Positions 43,623 through 54,984 of a DNA stretch of 64,000 bases are shown here, in pieces (the first letter of the stretch is position 1; each line of letters begins with the position of its first letter). The notes under the pieces were generated by a model that worked only from the letters and a program-made list of their open reading frames with translations, was not told the DNA's origin and made no database searches. A program made the translations under genes and the position numbers. The DNA is from Mariannaea sp. PMI_226 (Eukaryota > Ascomycota > Sordariomycetes > Hypocreales > Nectriaceae), in the NCBI GenBank assembly GCA_024336345.1, contig JANFOG010000007.1:558001-622000 (forward strand). The letters run 5' to 3'.

Positions 43623-45703
43623 CTAGCTCACTTCCTTCTCGTTCGCTATCTTGGCCTTCATTCTCTCCATCCTCCAATGAGCACCCCAGAACCAATGTAC
43701 TACCGCTAAGGGTCCGATCGCCACGACCGCCAAGCTCAAGCCTAAAAATGCCGCTCCAGGACCAACTCCCGCAATCATCGGTTCTATAAGCGCTACACCG
43801 ATGGCCCCCAGGCTGCATCGTACGAGATTGTTCATCGCCGAAGCGCTGGCACCTTTGCCGGGACAGAGGTCGGAAACTAGCGTCTGGTTAAGTGAGAATA
43901 TAGCGTTGCTCATTGCTGCAATGAATAATTGCAAGGTGAGGGGGACAGCAATCCACCCTGAGAGGCTAGTGAAGGGAGTATTGATGGAGATGCCGTACGT
44001 TGCCGTTGATAGAATGAAAACTGACATGAAAAGAGGAAGACGACGCAGACGAGCGTGTTCAATAGGGAAATCTGGAGGTAGGGACTTTGGAGAAAGGGGA
44101 GAAGTGATGTTGTGACTCGTTTTGTAGGCATTTTCAACTGCAAGGTAATCCCTTGTCATGAGTTTACCTGCGACCCAGGAGCCGACGATCGTACCGAATC
44201 CTACATCAGTATTAGACGGAGAAGACCACAAAGCCGGCGATAAGTTGGGTAGAATTGCAGTTTTGTTAACCTACCGTTTGGGAGAAATGCTAAGCCGATT
44301 TGAAGGTCGCTGAGATTGAACTTATTCTTGAATAAGCCGGTCGTGCTGGATGTTACCATACTCCAGATGGTATAGACAACTCCCCCAACGATCAAATTGA
44401 TGAGTATGTCCTTCTGAACTAGAAGTTTTAATGGCTCGGTAAAGGTGCCTAGGGATATTTTCTTGCGGGTCATGCTCTCCGGGTCCTGCATATATTGGGG
44501 TTCCTTTCTAAATCTCCAAATCAATGGTTTGTAGATTCCGTGAAGCCGGAGTGATCCGTTTCCCGCGATAGTACGCATGGTTTCAGGAAGGAAGAAGATG
44601 ATTACAAGCGTGACAATTGATGAAAGAATGAGGAGGAAGATGAAGATGGATCGGAAGCCAAGGAAATTGCTTAGAAGACCACCGAGGACTGGGCCTATTG
44701 CAATGCTGAAATTTCGGACTATTATTTAGTCAGTGTAAAGCGCAAATTGAGGCCTGGAACGCGGGATTCATGTACTAGAACTGTAAAAGCTGATGAAAGC
44801 TCCTCGTTCTGCTAGCGGAGTAATGTCTTGAATAACCCCGTTACCTATCGTATATTAGCAATTGGTACTATGCATAAACAGAGTTGCAAAATTAGGTTAA
44901 CTGATTTACCCACCAATGCTCACAGTAGAAGCGCTCCCTGCTGCCTGAAGTCCTCGGAATATAAGAAGGATCGCAAAATTCGGAGAAAAGCTAAGGGCGA
45001 CGTTGGCGACAATATAGACCGCGAAAGATGCAATGTAGATAGGACGGCGGCCCAGTGAATCTGAAAGAGACCCCCAAAAAAGGGGGGAAATGCCCTGGAT
45101 GACAAGGTAGGATGTGATGGTGAGCGAGACCATAGCTAAACTAACATGAAGGTCCTAGATTGAAGTCAGCTGGGCCTACCGAATCAGAAAATAAAAGGTG
45201 GTTTTTACCCGAGCAATTGCGTCCAAGGATGGGAAGAAGATATTAGATGAAAGTCCAGAGAACAAGCCCGCGACGCCGATATTTGCAATGACGAACCACT
45301 TTTGCTTCCGCGAGAAGACATGATAAGGTGGCTCTAGGTTGGCCTCTAGTCCCAGAATGTTTGATTCATCATCAAAGGGATTCTGCAAATCATGTTGCGA
45401 TTCCGTAGAATGAGAGTCATCGAAAGGATTACTGGATTCTAGTCCGTCGCGTGTCCAGATGTCATGTTCGAACATGGACGAAGCTGGAAGCGTGTTACGC
45501 GAATGGCGCAGGCTGGCGCGAAGCCGGTCATTCTGGGATAAGCGTGTGAGAGACTGTTCATCGTCGCGGTGCCTATCCGGTGCAAAGTCAGGGTCTTCGT
45601 AGAATGGCTGGATGCTGCCTGCTGCTGCGGCGTAGAGACTGCGTCTTATCCCTTGAAATATCCGAGATGGAGAGGTTGGTGTCATATCAGAGGTTGGCGA
45701 CAT
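43623..45703 (-). CDS. MFS transporter, drug:H+ antiporter type (DHA1-like)
   Basis: Twelve-helix major facilitator of about 608 residues, probably an exporter in the plasma membrane. Five exons: 45703-45209, 45154-44914, 44844-44776, 44718-44275 and 44200-43623. A long hydrophilic N-terminus (about 130 residues, with SSNPFDDSHS and NPFDDES repeats) precedes helix one (FVIANIGVAGLFSGL). Loop motif A reads GSLSDSLGRRPIY. The fourth exon starts so as to give IRNFSIAIGPVLGGLLS, the conserved antiporter motif C region; its acceptor follows a CTGACTAA branch site. Later, SLNQTLVSDLCPGKGASASAM matches the QDR-type subgroup. The substrate is unknown. The NPFDD motifs could be sorting or phosphorylation sites. 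Confidence 0.88.
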
Positions 45704-46294
45704 GATTTGGGATACTTGTTAAACAAGGTTCATTTGTCGGCGCAAATCTTGAATATGAGAAATAAATTCGTCTCCAATGTCTTCCAAACCCGAAAGTAAA
45801 AGCTGAAAGAGAGGTGCAGCCGGAGGAGCGGCATGGGCATGTGAATCATTCGGAGTGTTGAGACTGACTCCGGTTCGAACCAGCCATAACATACCTAGTA
45901 AAGCGAAAAGCGAAAGCAAGGTTGAAGTGGATTTTGAGCTCAGGGTTTCCACAAACCAACAACTCAGACACAAAATGCATGGAATTAGTGGGTGAAACAC
46001 TTCACGATGATTCCTGCGATATATTTTTAGTGTTTGTCCACGCACAGGCTCTCGCGACGCATCACCCGTTTGGGCGGTCCGGTAAAAACCCATTCCGTTT
46101 GCTTTCGGAGCATGTCATGTTAAGCTTAAGTATCAGATCGGATCCTTATTGCTTATAAGGGAAGAGCTAAAAATAACACTGGCGAAGAGACCTGGATGAG
46201 GAATTTAATCGACGAGAACCTCACCTTCTTCCCTTCGTCTCCACAGAAGCATTAGCTAGACCTGCCACAACAAAAAATAATTGACGACTGCAAT
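45704..46294. other. divergent intergenic region
   Basis: About 590 bp between the MFS start and the membrane-protein start. A minus-strand ATG frame at 45719-46093 (124 codons, with a hydrophobic middle) ends 15 bp before the MFS start. It may be a leader-region chance frame or a tiny gene; I do not call it. Confidence 0.4.
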
Positions 46295-46875
46295 ATGGGG
46301 GGACTTTCGATGACCAGGCGGAAAAAGCCTCCACGTATCCTTGATCTCAGCATCCGCGAAATTGATGAACGGCAAGATTCGCCGACCTCGCTACGTGTAA
46401 TAACAACCCCTACAACGCCGCAAACGCCCACTCCAACACGGAGTCCACCGGAGACACCCGTTAGGATAATAGTGAAAACGACAACCCGTATGATAACCAC
46501 AAGAGTTGAATCACCTACAGCTATTGTCTTCGTCACTGTTGTCCCCACTCCCCAGACGGTTACATTGAATACAATTCGAACAGTTACAGCACAACCGATT
46601 CGAAGCAATGAGCCTCAGTCTTCGGTGGCTCAACCGGCTCAACAGGCAACCTTCACGTCCAACACAGGGGTTGCTTTATTAGCTGGACTTGGGGGCCTTG
46701 GTGAGCCCTCCACTTTTATTTCATTTCTTCTCCGAGTCAAGCCTAATTTCACGTATTTGAAGCCTCCGTATCACTTATTGTTATGGTTTCCATCATTGTC
46801 TGGCAGAAACGGAAGCGCCAAGCAGTGACTGAAGATGCAAGCTTCCAAGTTAGATCAACTCCGGCGAATTCTTAA
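46295..46875 (+). CDS. single-pass membrane protein with Pro/Thr-rich stalk
   Basis: Two exons, 46295-46700 and 46763-46875, spliced across a 62-bp intron, give 172 residues. Residues about 25-115 are rich in Thr, Pro and Val (ITTPTTPQTPTPTRSPPETP), like an O-glycosylated stalk. A single membrane helix follows (GVALLAGLGGL continuing into ASVSLIVMVSIIVW), then a basic stop-transfer (QKRKRQ) and a short tail. The intron sits inside the helix; without it the frame loses the hydrophobic end. The start is basic (MTRRKKPPR) and no signal peptide is visible, so it may be a tail-oriented protein or be missing an upstream exon. It resembles the stalk-and-helix part of fungal wall-stress or Mid2-like sensors, but no sensor domain is present. 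Confidence 0.55.
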
Positions 46876-47421
46876 AATAAACTAATAATGGAAAGAGCAG
46901 GTAAGGCATGCACTAGGGGAAACCTATAGCTTGCTTGATAGCCTTTCCCCTGTAACTAACTAGAATTTGTATAGCTTTTATTAGAAGGGTCACTTGGAAG
47001 AATATCATAATGAAATAATGACTATCAATGGCTGGGTCATCTTTACTAGGAGAACTTGAACTAGTCTAAGCATAAAAGAAACCGAAGGAAAATAAACAAT
47101 TAACTTCTTTTCACTAACTATTTTAGGTCACACGTTGCTGTGTCATCGTCAGAATCCACGCATCCGACTAAGTATGTGAGTGAATCAAATTGCTGCAAGC
47201 AGTTTAAATATGTACCAGGTTATTTAATTATGCCAAGTGAATTCTGCCTCCAACACTATATTCCTACGATACGTTAGTTATCTCCCGTCCACTGATTCGT
47301 CTCCGTTTTATTCGTTCGATACAACATGATGTTACATACTCTAGGGATCGCGGCTCTCCCACTTCCCCTTTTCTAGAGTTCTCGCTGCAGCTCCTTAGTT
47401 TTAACCCCGACTGGACTCTGC
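46876..47421. other. convergent intergenic region, AT-rich
   Basis: About 545 bp between two converging genes. AT-rich with no recognised coding or repeat content. Confidence 0.45.
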
Positions 47422-48844
47422 TCATGGGACGACCTTCGACCCGTGGTCTGTATCTTGATACACAACTTCAACTTCTTCCTCAACAAGCACTCCATCTGCA
47501 GCTCTCTCGATTCTCGAACCCTTCTCCAAAGTATGTAAGCTCCAGCTATTCTGGCATAAATCTTCATGCCATCCGGAGATTGCATGTCCACCAATGCTGT
47601 GTGACGCCACCCCTTTCCGTTTTCTTTCTAGCTTCCCCTCTATCAGTCGGCGGCTGCGGAAGAGCCAAGTCATATGTCGACGTGCAAACGGCCGTAGCAA
47701 CAGCAGGCAGTTGCAAATAATGGCGAGGTTAACTTCAGCTTGGGTTGTTATCCAAAGCTTGGCTCCACACCACAGTCGGTCTGTGCTATGGACCCAAACA
47801 ATAGTGAGAACCAACCGGACGATGGCAGCGACGATAGTTCTGTGTTAGTAATGGTTGGCTGGTTAGCAGAACAGTGGAGGGGTTTTGGTTCTTTGACATA
47901 AGTATGAGGGATGGGTGGAACTGAAAACTTGAAAGACTGGCTTACCCTGAACCGACTGCCAGAATTCCATAAATGGCTATTTTCTCATGATGTGGCAACT
48001 TGGCAGCAAGGATGGTTGGTATTGGCATGAGGATAAGTACAATATCGGCGAAAGTATTGATGGATGGCAGCAAAATAGAGCAGATAACAAAACAAAATCC
48101 GCCAACCGTTTGGGGAGCACAACTATCCTTCCACAAAAGTATGGCGGTCAGAATTGTGATGCCAGATACAACAAAGATTCCAAGTGCGTATATGCATAGC
48201 CGGAAGATGCGAGAATGGTTCATTTGATGGTAGAAAACAAGCAGGGAAAGTTTGGTAAATATTGTTCCAGCAGACCGAGGGATAGATGTCCCTGGAGCTA
48301 GCTGTGGCATCTTTAGTAATTATTTGTGTATTAAAAGGTCAGCGAGCCTGAAACAGAAAGCTTACCACAAGAAAATAGTTGAATTGAGCCTCTGATACAT
48401 CCCATATATGTCTTGCATAACCTCCATGGAAAGCTAGCTATTTATCAGCCCTTGTGTTCTGCACTCTTGATATAAGTGATGATTGCAATTTGTTATACCT
48501 ATACATATTATGACAAAACCAGATAAGGATGAAAACCAGGCTAATATAAGTAAAACTATTTGGGAAATATGTATTAGTCTCTTCAGTTGGCCAAAGTGCA
48601 AATTTGCTTTATGTGTTGCAGAATGCTAACCTTCCTTCATATCAAAACGCCGGATAAGATATGCAGCCGTGTATAATCGGAGTAACAAAAACATCAACGC
48701 TAGGGCACCAGTTATGGAACCGACGATATATATGTCTACTTGAACAGAGGTTGTTCCTGTGAAGGTGGAAGTTTCCCCAGGAGGCGGAGGCAATACAGGA
48801 TTTGTTGGGCTCCCGGCGACGTCAAGTGTTGTTCCGGACCCCAT
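47422..48844 (-). CDS. Pth11-like rhodopsin-domain membrane protein
   Basis: Seven-helix fungal membrane protein of about 371 residues, related to the Pth11-like receptor group but lacking a CFEM domain. Five exons: 48844-48631, 48555-48505, 48433-48366, 48310-47946 and 47839-47422. The extracellular N-terminus is short (PPPPGETSTFTGTT). Helix one is VDIYIVGSITGALALMFLLL. The small second and third exons give VLLILAWFSSLSGFVII and GGYARHIWDV, matching the family's conserved G..RH.W segment. Exon four has FTKLSLLVFYHQ, also typical, and exon five ends in a long charged cytosolic tail (WLFRSRRLIEGKLERKRKG, then VEEEVEVVY). Likely a surface receptor or sensor; the ligand is unknown. Exon boundaries in the middle are the least certain. 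Confidence 0.78.
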
Positions 48845-50623
48845 AATGTGTCAAAATACAGTCATGAACTGTAGTGAAAAGGCCAAGCAAGGCCAAACAT
48901 GGTATCTGGGTCCGATATCTACTGGCAAGCATATGTGGTGGACGACAGCAGGAGGGTATCGACGCCCGAATCAGCGACCGCGCTGAAGATGTCGGCTGGG
49001 ATTGTGACAAAGGCGAGGAGGTCCTGCGTCAGCAAGGCCGCCATCCAACACTTTATAGCATCGCACTTCACAACATACTGCGTAGTGTGCAATAAAGTTC
49101 AAATCCAGCAGCCACGACTTCATTGCATCTCGCTAGCTCTCGGTGGCTAGCCGTTGATGGCTGGTTACTAGCCACGTATAGCTGCGTCTTGCATTATAAT
49201 AGAGTTCTACTTGCTTCATACCACGTGGAGCCATTTAGCAGACTTTCTGAATCGTCTCGACGAGGCTACTGGTACCGGTACCTGATCACCCGGCGGAGGA
49301 ACTACCCCGTGCATAATCTCAGCGAGCCTAAATCTCGACTAAGTTGCAGCAGCTTATTGTGGCGGCAGAATTGGAGCCAAAGAGTACAAGATCCAGGTCC
49401 CAGGCTGAAATCAAACGTTGAGAAAGAAGAGCGCAAGACGGGCCGCTTCTAGCAAGGAGCATTCGCAAATAAAAATAGTTTGATCATTAGAGTAGTCGTG
49501 AAAGCAATACGCTAGAATGTGGAGGACATACTGGAAGCCTTTGACCCTGAGGTACTTAACCACCGCTCACGCTATCTTTTCCGGTCTAAAATGGAGGAGC
49601 TAGATGATACTTTGGGGAGTATAAAGGGAGATGGATATGCCAAGCAAAAAGCAAACGAATAGGAGCAGTGAGGAACTGGAGCTCTCTTTGTTTCAAGAAA
49701 ACCGCCTTGGCATTCAAAGTATGCACAGTGTGGTAAAACTCGCCAATAGCAAGGTTGGGGAGTGCGTTTGCACAGCCACACACCTGCACCAGACCGAACA
49801 ACACCACCATCAAACGCGGCACACGTACCAAGATCAAAGTACCTGATGGGCTGAATAAATATCAGCAGTTCACATATGTGACAAAGCCTAGCTAATGCGA
49901 CGTCCAAAGTGCAAAAAAAAAAGAAAAGAAAAAAAAATCGGGTTTCATTGGAGATGCTGCCTAAATAATGAATCCATGGACGTTGAACAGCGCCAATGCA
50001 CCTGGAAGACGGATAAGATGGAACTTTCTACAGACAGACAGATGTGAGAGAACCTGAAAGCGGTGTATTGGATAGAAAATGCAGAAAGTAAGTCTGGGTT
50101 GCGTGTGGGTGGTACACAGTATATCTATGTTAAGAAGAGACCGTTATTCTTCTATTCTCTTCTCTCCTTCAACCTAGTACGATTAAACATACAAGTCATC
50201 GGGTCTGCCCAGTGACGTACTGGGGTATCAAACATCAAAATATATCATATCATCCTTGTCTCGCGTTGGATGCCAAGTAGTCGCCTTGTGGTTCGCACTG
50301 GTGAGCCATGGGGAGGGAGGGGGAAGTTGATTGCCTCAGAATAAACAACTTCGCACATTTTGAGTGCACGGGCCGTTGAGATGGATAAAATGTAATAATG
50401 GTGGATTTGGGCTGGTGTTGTATCGACACGTACACCTGCCCAACTGGTAAGGCAGAGCGGCAAGGAAGGCCTTAAAAGCGGCCAACATCACCATAAGCGC
50501 CGCCTTACAGATTGCATATTCTCCCCTATATATATCCCACTTTCGTGTAATAGCTTGAACACATCAACTCCACTTCCTCAATTAATTAGTGTTTATTTGA
50601 CCGTGATAAACCATTCTCCAAAA
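48845..50623. other. long divergent intergenic region
   Basis: About 1.8 kb between the Pth11-like gene and the HET gene, containing both promoters. Open frames at 48874-49907 on both strands have no domains. A TATA-like run is listed separately. Confidence 0.45.
50527..50535 (+). promoter_or_regulatory. TATA-like element upstream of the HET gene
   Basis: TATATATAT lies 89 bp before the proposed HET start codon at 50624, a plausible core-promoter distance. Confidence 0.45.
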
Positions 50624-52456
50624 ATGACACAAACAAACCAAAAGCAGGCGACCCAGAGCAGTCTCAATCAACCGCTCACCCCACTACCACCAACACCCTC
50701 ATCTCCTTACAAGCCACTTGATCAGAACAGAGACTGCACACGATTAATAAAGATCGAAGCCGCCAGTGGGTATAGCGATCCAATCGTATGCAACTTGTCC
50801 GAGGTCGCCTTCAGTGAGAGACCCAAGTTCGATGCCCTCTCTTACGTGTGGGGAGACGGCTCAGCCGATTGCAGTATTACCCTCAGCGGCACAATATTCA
50901 GGGTCAGGCAGAATCTATCGGATGCGTTGCGTTATCTCCGACAGCATGCTCCCGGCATCAGCTACTGGATCGACGCAATTTGTATAAACCAGGACGACAT
51001 CGCTGAGCGAAACAGACAAGTTCGAATGATGCACCACATTTACTCCAGGGCGACGACTGTTGTTGTGTGGCTAGGGGCAGGATATGCCAAATACGAGGCA
51101 GTGCTGGCAGATCTGCATAGACTTGGGCGATGTAAACAACCCAATGAACAATCCAAGCTGGAGTTGCCTGCAGGAATGTCCCAGAGCGGCCCCCCTGGGG
51201 CAGAGATATCAGATGAGGCGACACAGCAACGCAAACTCGCGAAGGAGCTGTATGACGATGGCTACTGGAATAGATTGTGGATTATCCAAGAGATTGGTCG
51301 TGCCCGAGAGATCAAGGTGTGTTTCGGAAACGCAGCGGTGTTGTGGGATCTGTTTGTCAAGTTCATCAGCATGCACAACTTTGGAAGCGAAGGCCCCTTG
51401 AAGCTGAGTCGACAGCGGGAAGGAAAATACACCGGGTCAAGTACTTTGCTGCAGTTGCTGCAAGATCACAAAGGCGCTATATGCCAAGACCGCAAAGACA
51501 AAGTGTACGGTCTTGTTGGCCTGGCATTTGACGCTCGGGGCTTAACTATTGACTATAAGAAGACACCATTTGAGATCTGGACCGACGTTATGGAGTTTAT
51601 GAATGAGCATCATTTATTTGCACGGAAAGACCCCATTGAAGTTGGTGATCTTGTCAAATCTCTGCTCATAGATACCGAACTACCCCTCCTGCAACAAATC
51701 TTACGACCATATGAGCCTGCAAATATGGATAGGATGATTATCGCAGACTCCGCTCACCCCAAAGCATTCAAGCTCGAGACTATCCTGCTGGGATGTGTCA
51801 CCGGGGTTGGCCCGCATCCCACTGAAATTGTAGGAAATTTCAATCAAGTGGACAAGTGGACAGAACATGTCCAAGCGTGTTATCAAGGACATCTCGGTCA
51901 TGCCCATGAGGAGAGTGACAAGTTGATTCGGACCATTCTAGACCTTGACGACACTACCCTATCGAAAGAATGCTTTGACTATAGGAGTATCGTACAGTGG
52001 GCAGCAACTGATACAAGATACTTGGATGGCTCGAATGAAGTCCTCGCGATACATGGCGATTGGATAAAACGTGTAAAAGCCAAGCTGAGTGGCAAGGTTG
52101 AAAATAGAAATTCAGCCACAGAGCAGTCCTCCACTACTAACTCTCGACTCTTCCGAATATTGAACTTCTCCGCGGAGCAAACGCCTTGTAAAATGGGTCT
52201 AGCGTCGAGCGATATACGCGTTGGAGATTTTCTTTGCCGGCTTCAGTGGTCACGACGCGCCGTCATCGTGCGGCCGCAGCAACCAGGAGGCATACAAGCT
52301 ACGTGGAAGCTGCAAGTTGTAGGCACAGCGGTTGTCACAGAGGACTTGGGGAAGCGACGTGTGGATTATTTGCCACGACTCGACTGGGTCACGCGATACA
52401 AAACAACTTCGAGTGTTTACTTAGACGCGAGTTCAATCTTCGCCTTGTTAGTTTGA
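50624..52456 (+). CDS. HET-domain (heterokaryon incompatibility) protein
   Basis: Single exon, 610 residues from ATG 50624; the open frame extends 23 codons upstream without an ATG. The HET domain fills about 66-230 and shows its three blocks: FDALSYVWGD, then YWIDAICINQDDIAERNRQV and VVVWLGAG, then YWNRLWIIQEIGRAREI. HET domains are TIR-related effectors that trigger cell death in fungal self/non-self recognition. The region beyond about 280 contains CQDRKDKVYGLVGLA, common after fungal HET domains, then a C-terminal part without recognised motifs. There is no NACHT, WD40 or ankyrin region, so this is the stand-alone form found in many copies in ascomycete genomes. No partner gene is adjacent. 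Confidence 0.92.
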   Translation: MTQTNQKQATQSSLNQPLTPLPPTPSSPYKPLDQNRDCTRLIKIEAASGYSDPIVCNLSEVAFSERPKFDALSYVWGDGSADCSITLSGTIFRVRQNLSDALRYLRQHAPGISYWIDAICINQDDIAERNRQVRMMHHIYSRATTVVVWLGAGYAKYEAVLADLHRLGRCKQPNEQSKLELPAGMSQSGPPGAEISDEATQQRKLAKELYDDGYWNRLWIIQEIGRAREIKVCFGNAAVLWDLFVKFISMHNFGSEGPLKLSRQREGKYTGSSTLLQLLQDHKGAICQDRKDKVYGLVGLAFDARGLTIDYKKTPFEIWTDVMEFMNEHHLFARKDPIEVGDLVKSLLIDTELPLLQQILRPYEPANMDRMIIADSAHPKAFKLETILLGCVTGVGPHPTEIVGNFNQVDKWTEHVQACYQGHLGHAHEESDKLIRTILDLDDTTLSKECFDYRSIVQWAATDTRYLDGSNEVLAIHGDWIKRVKAKLSGKVENRNSATEQSSTTNSRLFRILNFSAEQTPCKMGLASSDIRVGDFLCRLQWSRRAVIVRPQQPGGIQATWKLQVVGTAVVTEDLGKRRVDYLPRLDWVTRYKTTSSVYLDASSIFALLV

Positions 52457-53730
52457 AGAGTAGTAAACCTTGAAAGGTTTCTGCGGTCTAACTATATCCC
52501 ATTAAGTGTCTAAGGTACATCAGAATCTAAATACTTGATACCCAAGGGTGAAAAGCTTACTCCCACTATAAACCCAGTAACCTTGTCCTGTTAACATCTT
52601 AGCAGCAAGTTGAAGGCTGTTAAGGCTTCTCTTTGCAGATAACTGAGGAGATGGTGCTATCGACCTATTAATCCCGTAGAACAATAAGAACTCGTGTATT
52701 TCACAGGAAGGTGAGATTACTAGTGACGCAACCGTACCCCCCCTTCAACACAACCGGGTTCCACTGGCACGCCATCGGGGGTGGAAAGCATGATGAGTTG
52801 AGGCTAAATAAACGGCATCAAGAAACTTGGGAGCACGACAGAGCAGGTCCTCGGGAAATTCGGCAGTTCATATTTTTCAAAAATGCAGGGATCACTTCCG
52901 TTGACAGATTTTGTGCTTGATGATCTTCACAAGTAATCATTACGAATTTCAGTAAGGCACTAGTTGGATCCATACCGTCGCCCAACACCGTTGCAATGAA
53001 TTGCTGATTAATTCGAGACAATTCCAACCCCTAAGCCCTCCGCAAGCGTCGTGAACGACCGCTTCAACTCCAAGGAGAAATCGTGTGCCACAGCCCTTCA
53101 ATGCCACCAAACACCGGTCGCCCGCAGCGGAAAAGAGTGGATATTACTCGGCCCCGCTCCGCTGCCCGACGCGGAGGTGAGGGGGGGCTCCGCGTTGATA
53201 TACATCAGCTCGCAACTGGCGACAATCCTGGCAAAGTATGGAAGAAAGGCTTTCAAATCTCTATACGGAATATGGAAAGGGCCATTTCTTCCCTTGAAAA
53301 TGAATGGCTTTGTATCTGCAATGTCTGGCAGGCTGTCAGTCGCTTCCAGTCCGTCCAAAATCAGCGTCTCGCAGTCTGAGCTTGCGGATTTTTGTGGGGC
53401 CTCCGCAATCTCGCAACACCGCCCTGTGGAAGTGTAGATATAGCAAATGCGGGATATCCATTGCATCCCGCTTGGTGGGCTGTTTATTTGCTGAGTGAAG
53501 TAAAAGTTATAGTTGAAGATATTTGAGATTACAAACCATACGGCGGGACCGAACAGATCATCCGAAGATGGATGGAGCAAGTGTCGAGACCAGAGAATTG
53601 GCGACTATAAGTACCGTCTGATGCAATTAGTTTCCTCAATCGAGCTCACCAGTGATCCCTCATCCTTTAGATTCCATCCTATCCTCATTTTTAACCCTTC
53701 TTTACCACTTTTTGTATCTTTAAATCCACC
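52457..53730. other. intergenic region with a weak minus-strand gene candidate
   Basis: About 1.27 kb. On the minus strand, a frame at 53580-53098 (ILDGLEATDSLPDIADTKPF, then FHIPYRDLKAFLPYFARIV) could splice to a second one ending at 52818 (RINQQFIATVLGDGMDPTSA). The donor (GTTTGG) is weak and no domain is recognised. It is noted but not called. Confidence 0.3.
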
Positions 53731-54757
53731 ATGGATCCCGCCTGGACCTTCACTGAGCCATTCCACCGGACTCCCTATCCCGCCATCTCCCCGTCGCGCC
53801 CTGAGCTTGCTCAGCCCGGGAAGACGGTCGTCGTAACTGGAGGCAACGCGGGTATCGGTTACGCCATCGCAAATGCATTCCTGCAGGCCTCTGCTCGCAA
53901 AGTCATAATCCTCGGCCGACGACTCGAAGCAACAACCGCCGCAGCGGCCGGGCTCGCCAAGAGTTACCCGCAAGCTGAAGTGATTGGACGTACCTGTGAT
54001 GTGTCCAATGCTGCAGACGTCGATGAGCTCTGGGGCACATTTGCTAAAGAGGGAACCGTAGTTGACGTGCTAGTCCTCAATGCTGTCAAGATCTCGGAGC
54101 AAAAACCAATTCTCGATGTTGGGACAAAGGGAATCTGGAACGACTACGGCATGAACGTTCGTGCCCAACTGCAAATGGCAGAGCTGTTTTACAACCAAGT
54201 AGGGCAGGGTGTTGAAGGACCAAAGGTATATCTCACCTCCTCTGTACTATGTTTTGTCCAAGTCTTTCCGGTTCACTGACGCAAATGTAATTAGTACCTG
54301 GTCAATATCTCAACTTATGCCATTCATGATTGGAAGATTGCTCAAAACATGCCAGGATATGGACTGACCAAGAACTCCGCCGCCCTTCTCATGCAGCTAA
54401 TTGCTCAAGACATCCCGCCTGAGAAGATGCAGATCATCAACATGAACCCGGGCGGTGTTCTAACGCAAAATGCCAAGGATGCTGGCTATACGGAGGATTC
54501 GTACAATTGGAATAGCCGTGAGTCAATATCACCCAAAATCCGAGATGAGGTTGGCAAAATGCGACTGCTAACCAATTGCATAATTAGCGGACCTTCCTGG
54601 TCAATTTGCCGTCTGGCTTGCCTCTCCTGAAGCGACATTTCTGCATGGACGCTTTGTATGGACCGAGTGGGATGTCAATGAGTTGAAGAATGGGCAACTG
54701 AGAAAGAAGATTGATGAGGATTCTGATTATTTGAAGATTGGAATCCGAGGCCTCTGA
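53731..54757 (+). CDS. short-chain dehydrogenase/reductase (SDR)
   Basis: NAD(P)-dependent oxidoreductase of the classical SDR family. Three exons, 53731-54225, 54295-54517 and 54588-54757, give 295 residues. The cofactor loop is VVVTGGNAGIGYAIA (TGxxxGIG type), followed by ILGRR and CDVSNAADVDEL. The active-site pair is YGLTK in exon two, with NISTYA nearby in place of the usual serine strand. The NMNPGGVLT segment is typical of the family. The third exon restores GQFAVWLASPEATFLHGRFVW, the conserved C-terminal substrate region, and ends IGIRGL. It lies next to two zinc-cluster regulators and, further on, an MDR reductase, so it may act in a small pathway with them. Substrate unknown. Confidence 0.9.
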
Positions 54758-54984
54758 GCGAGTCCGGACTGTGACTTTAGTCTGAATAGATTAGTGCTCT
54801 CTAGAAAGTTCAGTCGTTATACATCATGCTTGCAACACTTAATTTTGCCAAAATAAAAAAAAGAATTCAAGTAGCAACATAAAATACGCCATTTCAAATT
54901 GAATGATCGAATAGGAGTCGATATGGCTCGCAATAATGAACGCTAACTATGACACGAAGTTTTATTCAGCCAACCCGAAGCTTC

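Noticed and set aside
45860..45885. GGTTCGAAC-like B-box suggesting a tRNA
   Set aside because: No matching A-box or cloverleaf arms could be drawn around it. The same holds for a similar match near 25250.
45719..46093. Minus-strand ATG frame of 124 codons with a hydrophobic middle, 15 bp before the MFS start
   Set aside because: It has no domain, no splice context and no room for its own terminator before the MFS gene. It is more likely leader sequence or chance.
52818..53580. Possible two-exon minus-strand gene between the HET and SDR genes
   Set aside because: The only phase-compatible donor (GTTTGG) is weak and the protein resembles nothing known. Kept as a note in the intergenic entry.
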